Assembly: GCA_002633005.1 (NCBI GenBank)
Contig: NMRA01000207.1
Span: 111,500-175,499, forward strand
DNA from: Phoronis australis
Lineage: Eukaryota; Phoronida; Phoronidae
Direction of reading: 5' to 3'
Length of the DNA stretch: 64,000 nt
Each line of letters starts with the position of its first letter. Positions within the stretch are counted from its first letter, which is position 1. Shown piece after piece: positions 34,801-49,800 of the stretch. The notes beneath the pieces are model-generated. The model saw nothing but the letters and a program-made list of their open reading frames with translations, was not told the DNA's origin and ran no database searches. Position numbers and translations under genes: made by a program.

Positions 34801-37800
34801 GCTCTTTACCAATACTACAAAGTCAAAGTTGTAAGCAATAGCATCCTATTATGCAACGTAATGCTAAGCAAGAGTCCCTCACCGCTGACAAATAATTATT
34901 AGTAAGAAAATATTCCACAGACCAAGTACCACAGATTCAGACAGTTCAGCATGACCAAACAGAAACATACAAAATGAACACCTAAAGCTTAACAGAAATG
35001 CCAATTTTACCAATCTAAGCAATGAAACCAATTTAGTCTAAACAATTCTACTTCGTATAGTGCAACAAAAATGTATTTTGTTGGAGCAATTACAGGCAAA
35101 AAAATTCTGTACCCGATTGCGTAACAGTTATGTTTCATGCCCTAACTACAACTACTAGAGATTCAAAACAAAAAAATTCATGGAAAGCTAATCACGAATA
35201 CACGCATCTTTACATTCGCTGAACTTGATTCACTGTTGCCAGTTCAGTCGGGTCAAGCGGTTAAGACATTTGATAGGTTCTTGATGACAACTTTTGGCAT
35301 AGAGGCCAATCAGACATTCTGGCCAGTTTACCCAGTGAAGTCAATCACGTGCAGTAGTTATTTCTGTAGGTATGTGTTAGAAAGCAAGGTGCAATAGACC
35401 TTATCCACGCAGTCGCCATTTTAGTAGTGAGCCTCTTTTTAGCTTTAAAAAAAACACTGCATTTGAGACATAAATATAATGAGGCACGAGAAATTATCAC
35501 ACTTTGCACTGTGGTTAAGCACAGAATGCATTGTTTTTAAAACCTAAAAAGAGGCTCGCTGCGTGAATAAAGTGAATACAGACAATTGTTAGAAATGTTC
35601 ATTGAAGGAGTTAACAGCATGGCATAAGTTAATACATAATGCACTACAATAACGTAGCATATTAATGTAATATTGCCAGTCTACTTAAGTACCGGATGTG
35701 TTCAGCTGAAGACCACTGGTGGTTCGGTCCAGCTGGTCTGTAACAGGAAGCAGGGGTGTGAAACAATGGGGAAACAATGGTGGATATAAAAACAAGACTT
35801 CTGAATGTCTGAGTTCTAAGGTAAATGTTACGGATACAAGAATTAAGTTTGCTATAACATAAACATCTGACAAAATTTCACCAATTGAGTAGTGCACTCT
35901 TCAACAACAGCAAAACAACTGTGTTGTAATATGATCAAAAAACATGATAAAAGACATCTAATCAGACGAACTAAATAACGATACCACAGTCTAGTTCCCT
36001 AACTTACCATAAGGGGTGCTGTTTGGAGTAGACAGCTTAGCGCCATCTGTGAGCGAGTAGGAGCTGCCAGAATTAGGCAGACTGAAGCTGGCACTGTGTC
36101 TAAGGTGTGCCCCATAGGTGGCATCAGTGTGCTCCTCATCTACCGACTGTGTCTTGTCGTTGAGGCGGGGCACACTACCCGACAAGCTCGGTGAACCCGG
36201 CGCTTGCCACGACTGCTTTATCTCAGTTATACGTGACGCCATGCTGACAGCAGCCGTCTTTAGTCGATGACCAAAGAATTCCGAACGCTTGAAAAACTGT
36301 GAATAACCTCTGCTGTTTTTGGATGTTGATGTTGCCGTAGTGATGGAAGAAGCCTCAGTTTGTGAACTTCCTGAACCTTGTCGGCGATGAGTTTGAGGTG
36401 TATGCTGCGGACTGCTCGTCAGCGGTTTCCACTCCTGCACTGGAGATGGTGTGGTAGGACTGACAGGGGAAGCAAGAGGTGGTTCAAGTGCATCCTGTGA
36501 AGTCATTTTTGCCGCTGAACTACCGCCCCGCCGGAACCAACTCCTCAGGTACTCCTTTGTTCCACTTAAGCGCATGCTCTGGCTTCTCTTGAGGGGGGAC
36601 CCTTCAATGGAGTTATCTCCTGACCCTCGTACATTCAGTGACTGGTTGGAGGAAAATTCAAAGTCCAGGGGAGATAAGTCCACGAGGTCCTTAGGTCTCT
36701 TGGCACTCTCTATTGGAATGCTGTTACTACGAATAACTTCCTCCTTCCATAAACGTGGAGAAAAACCGGCACTAGACACAGGACTCCCAGCTGAGCCTAC
36801 GACGCCAAATACATCTGTGTTACTATTAACGGTGACATTTGAGGATGACCCTGTCACGAGAGGTGGCGATGCCACACTCACACTGAACAAACCCAGTGGG
36901 TCATTCTCCGTCACAACGGTCCTTACAGATACGGGACTCAGCAAGTCAGAGGCTTTCTTGTTCATAGTGATAGGAGTCGGAGTTTTTTGCTCATCAGTAT
37001 CAACAAGCAAACTCAAGCCGGCATCCTTATTAATGAGCAATGGCTTGACGATCGGTTTCTGTTTCATAATCGTTTCTCCATTGCTATTGGTCGGTTCTCC
37101 AAGACCTAAGAGGTCCCTCATGTCTTCCTGAGCATTTGCTCTAACAACATTTTCTACACTAGTCCTAGAATGTGTTTCCGTCACATTGCACTCAACATTG
37201 TTATCAGACAACAGGTCAGTAACGTCTACCAAACCATTCTGCACAGACGGTTCCTTTGAACAGCCAAGCAACAACTGAGCATCGCTGGCAAATACACTGG
37301 CATCTAGGTCGATATCCGAGTCATTGGCCAATTTGCTCAAGAAGTCTACAGGGACAGACGAGGTTTGTACGGACATTTGCTCCTTCCAGGGTGCGAGGGT
37401 AGAGCGGGGTGGATTGTGGTGATCTCCAGCGCTGCGATGCCGTTTTCTCTTGGCCTGCGAGATCAAGTGCTGGCTGGAGGACAGTTCTGCAGGCTCGCCA
37501 TACCCTGTCTCCGACAATGAGGTTTGACTAGTGGTTATCAACAGGCCAGCTGGGCTCTCCACTGAAAGAGGTGATAATGCATAAAAACAATTCTTTTAGT
37601 AGCAAAATATTCTGGTTTTTCAAGAAAAAATTTCTCATTATCTCACATTTTATAACTCATATTGAGGTCAATACCCAGGATATTTAAACTGAAACTAAAA
37701 AAGTGAGGAGTCAGCAAAAAACCGATGCATCAAAAACATGGTTGTTCAAAAGTAACATTGCGTAATGTTTGAGAGAGAGCATCAACCTGAAGGTCATCAG

Positions 37801-40800
37801 ATCAGAAAGGTTTAAGACATGTGCACACATCTTGTTAAGCACTAGAATCCTCAATACAAATGAAATATCTATGTTCAGTCTAGCCACGCGCGTTCAGTCT
37901 AGCCACGCGCGTTCAGTCTAGCCACGCGCGTTCAGTCTAGCCACGCGCGTTCAGTCTAGCCACGCGCGTTCAGTCTAGCCACGCGCGTTCAGTCTAGCCA
38001 CGCGCGTTCAGTCTAGCCACGCGCGTTCAGTCTAGCCACGCGCGTTCAGTCTAGCTAAACACCACAGCTAAGCCACACAATCAGTACTTACGGGAGGTGC
38101 TCTTCAGCGTGTCAATGCTGTTACCACTGCCCAAACTGGAGACGGACCGTTTTACTATGCTCCCAAGACGTCTGCGGAACTCGTCACGGGGCACCGATTG
38201 TTTGTGCTTCCAACCTGTGTAGGGCGTTAAGTCAGGATGAATGAATAAATTTGGATCAGATCATCAAACATGGCCAGTCATGAAGCACTACTCATTTATT
38301 TCGAAGCAGTTATAAACTCGCCTTCCATCACAAAACTGGTCATAAACTCACCTTCCGTTACAAAACTGGTTATAAACTCGCCCTCCGTCACAAAACCAAC
38401 TTTTAATTTAAACAGCTTACTGCTGTGAGATAGATATCAAAATGTTCCTTAGTCAAATCTGAGGTGATTTCAGGGCTTTGAAACAACTGACAGTCCATTT
38501 TAACTCATAAAATCTATTATACAAGACAAAACTAATGATCCAATAAAATACCGTTTTCCTGTCATGATAGCAAATTCTGTAAACAGCAAAAATGACTGGT
38601 GATGACTATGATGATAGTCATTATGGCAAGAAAATTATAATTACACAAAGCTTAGCCACTTAGTGACTTTCCTGTTAAAGCTCCTTCATTCTCGGTCATG
38701 AGGGGAGACAACTCAAACGATGAATTCGTGTTCGCCTAACCGTCGTGACAGGAAATTCCGGGTCATTTCGTCCAAATATTTTGGCGTGTACTGTACAAAT
38801 CACCAACTGCATAGCAGAGTCAAGTACTTTTCCACAAATCAAATATGATATCCACGAAAAGAAAAGACATACTTGGCTCCGAGCGCATCCTTCGACGAGT
38901 TCGATCGAATGTTTCTTGAGGTTTGTCATGTCTGGAGCCAGCAGAGTCGAGCGATGAGATACTGGCAGCCACCTTCTGTGACTCCTCGTGTGAGAGAGAG
39001 CCATACCCTTTGTCAGATACATCACCTGTTTTCATTAAAACACGCTGCCCCACTTAAAATAGGTTATGAAATGCCAGCTTTAGCACAAATTACAACTAAA
39101 ATTAAACCATACCCAAGCTGTAAAGGTGCCCTCAGCATTCTCCCAAAGCAGTCAGAGAACAAAGTTATTTTATGCAGCAGGTAGGAGCTTGCACAAATAA
39201 ACTTTAAAGCCTTCATAAAATCACTCATTTCAATGATGTGGTGATGTTATAACATTGTTACGAAAAATGTATTGGTCTATCATCTCTATCATAATTTTAT
39301 TTAGACTAATAGATTTTAAAAATGAAGCTGTCTAAGAATCCCCTGTAAGACAGTCTCGGTGAAATCGCCATAGAAATGGAATAAATAAAGTTCTAATTAA
39401 ATTTTGAAGAAAATTACTATTCTTATCACAACCTCATCAGAAAGAAAAGTGTTGTAGATCAAGATATCCTAGAATCCATGAGATGCAAATGAAGCCAAAA
39501 ACATGCTACATTAAACATAATCCCAAAATATCGTTCATATATGAAACAGGAGAGTTCATGTGTAATATGACAAACGCCACAAAAGCTCAGCTTACAATAC
39601 TTCAAGGTCGGAGTTTTAGCAAAGTTCTGAGTATGATTGTGTAAATAGGAATGACACTGTACGGCAAAAGGCAATTTCATAAAGGACCACTCACAAACAC
39701 TTAAATCGTATCACGTGACTCTTCTCTACATTACCTTCAATCAAAACTTGATTCTCTTCCTGTACAGAGACACAAAATTCTGCTAAAACTCCCCTTTTTG
39801 TGGATGAATTATTGAACAACAATGTAAAATATTATACCAGAGCTTGTTCTTTCCTCTTTTGTAGGAGAGCTGATCTTAACCAGGTCATTCACAATGTCCG
39901 TACTGCAGGACACCGGCACCCCATTGTGCGATCCTCGCTCGTCAAAACTGTCTACGCTAGCCCGACTTTGTCGATCGAAATCCGAGTTCAGGGAGTTGAT
40001 AGAGAGCATGGACTGACTTCGTCGGCGTATTGACCTGCGGAACTGTGCGATGCCATGCACAACATTGCGTAGTTTGGTCCACATCAGGTTGGCATTACTA
40101 TTCTTGGACGGCCATTTACTCTCGAACACAGCCTGCAGATGGTGGAATGAACAATAGAGGGGAGGTTATACTGACAGTGAGACAGTGCAGACCTGCTGAC
40201 TTGTCAAAAATGGTTCCTAGAATTACCACTGTTTTCAAATTTTCAGTGGACTCTCGTTTGAGTGGTAAAATTTCCCAGGTCAAAATTGCAAATTAGAGCC
40301 AGCGTCGCTGTTATCTCAAGCCATCAATTCAGATAATTCCCATATTATCGTATTGAACAGCCTTCACACAGTGTACTAAAAGTTTCTAAAAAATTTTTTA
40401 TCAGTGTTTTACTATAAATGGAAAGAAATAAGGAGCAGAAAGTTCCCAATGTACAAAACAATCTGAAACCATTTTGCACATTACACAACCTCTGAAAACG
40501 ACATTGACATTATCAATCGAAGTTAAAGGTTACAAATAGTTTAATCAAATCTGTTAAATTCTTAAAGCCAATATAGAAGCCGACTTGAAAAGAGCACTCA
40601 ATACTGCCGTATAATTTATGCTTTTCCCTAACTGCCCTACTAAAACTACAAAAATGTAGAGAAGCTTCTACAACATGACTAATTATTTACCAGAGTACAT
40701 TTCTCCCAACAAAAATTGCTCTCATACTGGGTTGAAGACTGTGGAAGATCCAGTACATCTCTAGGGGTCCCTGACCACAGTGTCTAAATGAGAGACATTC

Positions 40801-43800
40801 AAGATATGCCATCAATGTTTCGTTGATAATGGCTGCAGGGGGTGGGACCTGGTGCCNCCCCCCCCGTATCGTGCTCCTTTATACTGTTATCCTACCTTGT
40901 TGTAATAGCCATAGGTGATGGCATTGGGTTGTATCCCACATTTCTTCATTTCTAGGAATATCTTTACAGCCATGGCAGGTTGATGGTAGTGGCCGCACAA
41001 CTGCATCAGTACGCGGTAACAAACCTACGTGACCAGTATTGGACAGAGTTGTAAGCAGTGCAAGTGAAAGTGATTTAAAAGGGAAAGCCCTTTTAACACA
41101 TATTGCCAATTATCATATAGTTTGTGTGCCTTCCACAATAGAAAAAATAATATATCAACTTGTTTTCCAAGCATATGTAACAACAATGCTACCATCAAAC
41201 AATGCTTTAATCTCAGGAGGATTATTATGTCTAGACAATGCTGCTGTTAACATTATAATGTTAGAATGAAAATCTTGTCTTCACTATCAATTTCAACGCA
41301 ACGAAATATTACATCTAACACTTCTCTGGGGGTGAAACTTAACTCGTCGAGATTCAACTTGAAAATCGAGTGATTGTTTGGCATGCTTCAAATATGCTAA
41401 CCTATGAGAATTCACACTACGTGACTTCTTGGTTGAGTCTCGAATTAAATTACATTGCCAACATCTATGATTTGAATCCTAAATCTTTTTGTACTGGGGT
41501 CTGTTTCATGAAAAGTGATTTAAGACCGAAGACAGAAATTTGGTCTCACGCTCCACATAACAATTTCTGAAATTAATTTAATCTCACATGAGCAAAAGTC
41601 TCTGAGAACATACACATAACTGCTAGTTACCGACTTAACAGAAATAATGTCTATAAATGGTTTCTACAATGTGATGTGCTCGTAATTACTTAATTACCGC
41701 GGGATTACACAAGACACGACCGTACCTCATCTGGAGATTGTAACTTCTGTTGTTGCATTCTTTTCAGCACTTCGTAGGCCAGCGTCAGCGTTCTGTTCTT
41801 GGTCTGGGTTGACTTGACGTAGGCCGGTAGATGGACGAACCACAGGCTGTAGCAGTAGGATAGAAGGCACTTGGCCCAGGTCATTGGAGTGGACGCTTGT
41901 TGTTTAGCCATCTGGGGATAAATAAAGGGTGACTGTTTATAAAGTATGGAGTTACAACAGGAAAGCAGACACTCGGCCCAGAACATAAAGTGGGAGTTGG
42001 TTGTTTGGCCACCATTCTAAAGAAAAATACAGGGTGTTTACGATGTTATGGAGGTACAGTAGGACACTTGGACCAGGACATGAGGTGAAGGCACGTTGTT
42101 TGGCCGTCATCCTAAAGATAAATACAAGTTGTTTAAAGTATTATGAAGGGTACAGTGGGACTTACAAGCATTGGAAACACAAAAACAAAACAAAACAAAA
42201 GCAACAAAAAGGAATGTGTTAAAGATGACACAAACCAACTCCCACAGTATAGTTAGGTAGTCTAGAGTATCCTGACAATGCTGTTAAGAATAAGGCAAAT
42301 CTTTTACCTTTTGAGCAGTTTTGATTTCCTGTTTGCTACGGCGTGCCATGTGCGGACTGGACGTGAGCTTGGTGGTGGCTTTAGCTGGCATGTTGCATCC
42401 CTCAGGAAACAACGCCGGGTCTAGCTTCTCCGGGAAGGTGTCGTAGGAGTAGGTAGCACCAGGGGGCAGGCCAGTAGGCTCGGGCGGACTGATAAACACA
42501 GTACGTTCACTGAAAATTGGAGAAGACAGTGTGACAAATAATTGAAAAAACAAAGATACTGCAGAAGGAATACATAATAATCTAAAAACTCAATTTCCAC
42601 AAAAACTTAAAAACCTGTTAGTAACACAAGTTTGCGTAAAAAACAATTATTCCAAAAATTGTAATATTTCCGTTTGTCAAAGGTTGTCTTTAGGGAGCGG
42701 AAACTATACCAAATGATATTTTATAACATCGACACAAATCAAACCAAGGTAATAATATCCTACATTTCTGTTTTGAAATTCAGTGCTACAATAAATTCAA
42801 GAAAACAACAACGGTTTTAAGACTTGACATGTTTCGGTGGCATTTATTCAACACCATCCTCAGAAGTGATAATACAGTGGCCACCTAGCTAGGCCCAGCA
42901 ACAAGTAATGAAGCACAGATACAGTCAGTTACAGGGAGTGACAATGAACTATACCAACAATGACAACCTGTGGTGTGTCAGTTGCCTATTGAGATTGGGC
43001 TTGCACCAACTGATATGTAAAGCCTCACGAATTTTAAGCTCCTTTGTTGTTACTGCCTGGTCTATTATTGCAAAGTCATTGAAAGAGCACTGCTGATAAC
43101 AATGATTGGAGCTCTGTAGGTGAATATTTACATGTGAATTTCAATAAATAGGGCAAACCATATGTATGCCAGAAAAGTGAGGAATGACCACAAGCTCTAC
43201 AGGCAAATGAAGACGCAAGACAGATAACTTGCCACTAGCTGTTCATTTTCACAAGAATGGCAGTATTTCAATTGTATTCTCATTGGGTAGGGGAATGAAG
43301 AAAATTGTATGTTTTGCACACTAACGAAAATGCCAGTAATTCAGAATGGTCCCATACCTTCTGAGCGAGTCCTCTATTTCAATCAGTCGCGGCTCATCAA
43401 GACTTTCATCCACCTTCTCGGCGCACTCGTCAAAGAAGGCGAGACTGTGATCCTTACTGGACACAAATGAGCGCTCCTCTATGAACCGTATGAACGTCTG
43501 GGTGCGTACAAACTGCATGTAGAACTTACTGTAGGCCCGGTCTCGACTGCGTAAGAAGCCTGAAAGTGCAGAAAAGTGACAAAATGACCTTCGTAACCTC
43601 CAGCTCCAACACAATAATTTTTACAACAACTTAACCAACACAAAGAATACAATATTATAAATCAAGTGTATCCACAAAACACTAATGGCAACAACCTCTA
43701 GACAAAATAGCTTCTACGTTCGTTCAACGACAGCGCAAGGAGCCCGATGGGATAGAAGCGCATCCATAAAATACTAATGGCAATATCTTCTAGATAATGC

Positions 43801-46800
43801 AGTTATCATGAGCATGTTCTTGTCGTATTTAAGAACAACATGTATTCTTCAACATATACAATCACTGGAATTATTTCACTTCTTACAGCAGCTGAATGAA
43901 TACAACAATCTAAAATATATCCAACCCCAACAAATAGAAATCGCAAAAATGAATTCTTAGGAATGAGCACTTGGCTCCCGCCACAATAAAATTATGCCAT
44001 CGACGTTAAACTTTGAGTTGTCAACAACCACCATTGTCCACACTCACTTCCAAAATCGAATAAAGATGTAGCATCGGTCGTTCCAACTGTAGGTGCGTGG
44101 GTGATGGGCAATAGGTAGTTCTTGTAACCCTTCAGTATACTGGCCATGAAACGAAGGAACGCTTCTTGTATAGCTATCTCTAGCAATTGCTAAAGAAGGA
44201 AAAAGAGAGACGTTACTTGGCTTTTGTCTGCAGGTACAGGGTCAAAAGGACGTTCCGGTGTTTTTTAACCTTAGAGACATGAAGCAAAATCGATCGAGAA
44301 GTCCAAAGGATTTTATAAATCAGAGTATGAATACAGGTTACTGGAAATTTGAAGAAATTTACAGTTAAAACCATTGTGGTTTCATAACTAAGTCTACAGT
44401 CACAAATTGGTGGTATTTTGCCATTAGCATTGTGCAAAATGCTAACATATAAAATTGAAAAAGTGCTGCTAGGAAGAGTTGGTAAAAGTAATTTTCTCTC
44501 GTGGTAATTCACCAAATATCACGCTCAATAAATAGTTTTGCTCAAAGAAAAAATATTGCAGGCACCTTATCAAAGGAATATAGGGCTTCATTCACACTGC
44601 AAAATATCTGATGGATATACACGTAACATCACAGAGATATTCTGTAGCAAGCCAGGGCAACAACAAGTAGTCATAAGTCATAGATGAGCTCACCTGTTTC
44701 TGCTTGACTCTGAAGTCATGGTCGATGGGTGCCAAGCCGTGACCCAAGTGATCGTCATGGAACATGGAAGTACCAATCAACTTCTCAAAAAGTTCAGCGA
44801 GTGTATGACGCAGGACTTTGAGCGGTCGCTTCGGTAACATCTTCGATGACACTGCCTTTCCCTCAACCTGAGAGACAGTGTTCGTGTCCAAATCAATGGC
44901 GGTGACATCAGTTGGTTGCTCATAGAGGTCAAAGTAGCGCGAGTCGACACCAACGATGAATGGGCAGGGGGCACAAAGGACATCGGATAAACCCAGGGGA
45001 CACAAGGGAATATAGGGGCACTGCCAGTGGAAAGGGAAGATCATATTGGCAACGGCCTCGGCAACGCCTGTCAACACAGCTGGACGCAAAGAGTGAATGA
45101 GGATCTTGTGTTCCAGAAGAGCAAATAGCAGAACGTTGACACAGTTGTCCGGACCTAGGTTGCGGAGAAGGCTGATGTACGATGCCCCCGTCTGTGGCAG
45201 GGGCGAGTCCTCAGGCTGGGACAGGGTGAACGCATCGTTGGTCAACTGTACAAGGATGCGGGGCCGCTGCAATGACGGGTAGGGGACTTCGTGCATGAAG
45301 TGGGCCACGTGTCTGCAAGGGAGTGAACTCTGCTGTTAGAACGTGACCATTGGTAAAACTTCAACTATGGTTGCGATCAAATGTTTCAGGTTATGAAACA
45401 TGCATTCCAAACCACAGTGCATTTAGGACTCAAGAATACACACAAGCTATAGCTAATTTCTGTCTTGCATGGTAGTCTCTCATTAATGGCTAATAGGAGA
45501 TCAAATTGATCATGATTTAACCTTTGAGCAAATGGGTCGCATGCACGTTACAGGGGTTGAATTGTATTGCATTTTAAAGTTCTCACTAAACACGTCGATC
45601 GGATTTCTGATGAAAACAACAGACATGAATAACTGACAACACGCCCACCTTTCAACAGGTAGACTGCAGGCGCCATTCAGTATTGTACTGTAGAGGTAAT
45701 AGAGAAACTTGCGAAAGGCGTCAAAGAACGGATAGTGAGACAGCAGACATATGGCCTTGTTCACGTGCACGGTGTGTTGCCGATCGACGGACTCCTCTGA
45801 CTTGAGACCGAGGTTACGCTGCTGTAGATCCGTCAATTTTTCCTTCGGGTAGTCCTCGTAGAAAGTGACGGCAGCGCCATACATCTGAAACACAGGTGTG
45901 AAGTCACGGGTTAACGACTGCTTACAGGAGAGGCGTACAGTGTGCAACTTCAGTGAAATTATATATTTTTTGGTTCAAGAGCAGTCACACTACGTTCGTG
46001 GTGCTTGATGTGTGTACGGGTTTATTGTATTAGCATAACAAATATTTCTCTCCCTCGAACTGTTAACTCGAAGGAGTTAGTAAAAAAATTTCCTTAAACC
46101 AAGAAGTTGAAAACTTCCAAATGAGTACTGCAGATATGTTCTTAAAGACCTACTAGAATCAAATTACATAGCGCAGTTTGTTCACATACAGTACACACGA
46201 AAAGTAAGACCAGATGAAATTACTCATAATTCTCTGGCCGTCACAATGATGAGTGAGAATTCATCGTCAGAGTGGCTGTGACGACTCGTTACCCGTCATG
46301 TCGTGGAAAACAAAATTTTGCGAGATTATTTTGTGGTGTGTACGATAATTCTTTTGACAACATGTCATCAAAAGCTAGTTGACACCCGAGACCGCTCCTG
46401 ATTGACAAGTCCCCTCTCTCACCTTCTCTCCTTCAATGCCCGTCAGCACAAATGTGGAAAAGACTGGCTTGGGGTGCAGAGCCTTGGCAGGCCAACTCTC
46501 CAACATAGCTCCCATGGGTAGACAGAACATGGCCACCTGATCAGGCAGGGGGGAGTCATCCGAGTTGGTGTAAGGGTAGCGAGCCAGTGTGGCTGCAATG
46601 AATTAGAAGATATGTTAAAGCATGTTATTATTTCAAATGGCAATTATTTTTAATGGTTTATGAAAACACAAACTTTACATATTGAATTTTCTAATGTTGG
46701 TCAAAATCCTATTCCAAAATTGGTTTGAAAATGGACAGCATAACTAATAGAAGGTGATTGAAAGCATTTTTGCTGTGAACTAATGTCGCTTAGTTGGAAT

Positions 46801-49800
46801 TCTTGAACGTAGATTCATGTTGTTGACTAACGTTTCCATGGGAAACCTAAGTGAAAATCCTCCAGTGTGAATACATCAACTAATGTTTTCCATGGGAAAC
46901 GTTAGTCAGAATTGTCCTGTGTAGATTCATCTCCTAGATTAACAGATTCACAATTTCCAGTAGCCTTTGAGAATCATATATAACTAAACTGGAGGTACCT
47001 GTTTTCAATGCGATTGCCATATTCTAACTATAGTGCTATGGACATAACAATTTTGACACAGCACAATGGACTGAGAAAAACCGCAGACAACATCTGAGTG
47101 ATAGCATAGATAAATTACTTGTAACTCAGCTAATGTGTTAGAAGATGTAATAGAAGCCATTGGAAAAATAGAGCTAATTTATGTTCACAAGCCGCAGGTG
47201 TCTGCTTGAATAATGTTATTTTCTACGCTATCAGGAAATACTTCCACACCTTGGCTATACTAATGGAAAGATGCGCTTAATTACATCAACTCCCTTTCAA
47301 GGTTATGCTAACTGAAATTTCCACAATTTTGAGGCTACCTGTATGAAGCACAGGAATAAGAGGATTATAAATTTGTAGTTGAATTTCTAAACATAAATTA
47401 TTTTGAACATGTGACTCCACCAGGACGATGTGTATTCAAACGTACAGAAGAAGAGCATTTTATATGTAGACAATCATTTTTGTAAAATAACAAAATTTGT
47501 ATTTATTTGCAATTTAGCGATCACGTTTGTGCAGTAGAGAGGCAATGCAACACAACATTGGGAATTCAATGAATAACAGATTGATGGTGGAACATAACAC
47601 CAACAAACGTTATCGGTGGCAGGGTGCATCAAATATCCCCAAATAGAGAATTTATAGTGTTACCTAAATCTTTTGCGCATTTGTGAACTTGTTTACTTTA
47701 TTACATGCTCCTACAGTACATGTTAACAGTAGCCAGACAAAACACCATTTTCCTGTCATGACGACTTATTCCGGCATCAGCAAAAATTGTTGGTAATAAT
47801 TATTGTGGTGGCAAAATTCTAATTACACAATGGCTTAGCCACCTTTGCTGTTAATTCTCCAACAGTCTCAGCCATGACACTTCTCCAACAGTCTCAGCCA
47901 TGACACTTCTCCAACAGTCTCAGCCATGACATAAGACTTACTTAAACCGTCACAAAGACGTCAGTTGCCGTCTTGCCGTCAAAACTGGAAATTACGGGCC
48001 GGGCATTTTGTCTGAATACTTTTGGAGAGTGACGTAGATCCTCTTTTATTTATGACATTTTCTATTTATCTGAGAATTGAGCCTTGTTTCAATGAAAATA
48101 AATCAAGACATTGTCCGTTGCATGAAAAAGTCCCAATTTATTTTCAATAAGAATTCAGTGTAGAGTTACCTATGCATAAGTAAAAATCTATAAATAGGCG
48201 TCGCAGTAATGAAGATAAAATAGTACAAGAATGATAATTAATCAGTGTTTGCACCAATCCACAAATGCGCAGAAATTTTAGGGACCTAAGTTAAGTCCTT
48301 ATCTAGGCATATTTCATTTAACCCAGCCACACGGTATCTCTACTCTCAGATGACCTCCACTATGCCAAACAACTGAAAGCCGAGTGATTCATTGTCATGT
48401 CTGTGTTTGGAAAATACCTGCACAAACACAGAAACAAGGTCAGAGACACTGGTATTTCATACCAGCATTCAAATGATAAATTCATGCCAGACGGTTAGAA
48501 AATAATTATGCTAATCACCATCCAATACTTATGTTGGTACACATGAATGACATCAATAAACACGCCGAATCACATTGACTTCACACTCTCGGTAATCCAA
48601 AGACCAGCCTACAGATTTCACTTAACTGGGAGCAGAAATGATTCCATGACCCCACCTCTGAACTCCAGCAATGATCCTACAAACCCAAGTCCTAGACCAT
48701 CAAACATCAAACCCACAGTAAAGCTCTGTACCCTTGGTCCAGCATGACGTTGCTGCAGAAGTGCAAATACATCTGAGAATTTTTTCAGACACCAGGGGCC
48801 GCCACCTAACCTACATACTCGAAATTGAACTCGCAATTACTTTTTCATTTTCCGTACTACTTTTAAGCGGACCTCATGTAGGTGTCTATTACAGCATCCC
48901 CGAGTACGAGATTTTAGTCCGAGTTAACACTTGATTGTCTCTAAATTCAGGCGACAAACTCTAGCAAAAACTCAAGATTTCAAGTTCAGATTTGAACTTG
49001 TAGCTTTAATGCTAGGTCATCAAGTGCAAATATACCATAATGCACTCAAGCTCGAAATACTAGGCACTTACATGGCGTCTGCTGGAAAGTACAAATGGTA
49101 AATTCGAGTTCAATTTCCCCATATAAAGATTAGACTTCGGGCCCAGAACCCAGTTTATGATGACCTTGACAATAGTCGGATATAACGTTCCCATATTTTG
49201 CAAACCAATTTGATGCCTGATATTCAGTGGCAACAACTGGTTCTCAAAATTTGGGCACGTTATATCCGACCATTACCGTGGCCTCAATACATAAAGTCCA
49301 TTGTACAACTGCAACACATCATAACTCCAGTACCTGCTTGGTAACCAATAGCGTTAGCTTTGGCCACAGACTTCTTGTAGCAGAGGTAGACGTCAGATCC
49401 GACCATGCCCTTGTTGAGGATCTTGGGGATCTGGCAGAAGGCATGGGGAGGAGTCTCCCCCTGCAACACAACATGGGGTAATCAAACCACATCAACACAA
49501 TTTGGGGGGCATCAAAACAATGTCACTGCAAAATTAAATTGTAAAATTTGAAAAAGGTACATTGACAAGATACAAGAAAACTAAGTAAGATGTCCAATGA
49601 AGTAAAAGAAATGATGGTCGCATTTTTGCCATATTTGTGTGTATCCAGGCACATTTGTCCGAGTCTGAAATAACGTTGGTATCAAACTAGGTGCATGAAG
49701 CTAATAACTATGCATGGGTGGTGCACCTAATCACCATGTATGGGTGGTGGTGGGGATTATTATGTACATAACGTGCATGACAACATCTCATGTTTTTATT

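Noticed and set aside
36451-37131. 226-codon + strand ORF
   Set aside because: Exactly antisense to the large DENND4 exon 15, which has family homology and phase-consistent splice sites.
37873-38055. CRISPR array
   Set aside because: Units are contiguous with no spacers and the genome is animal.
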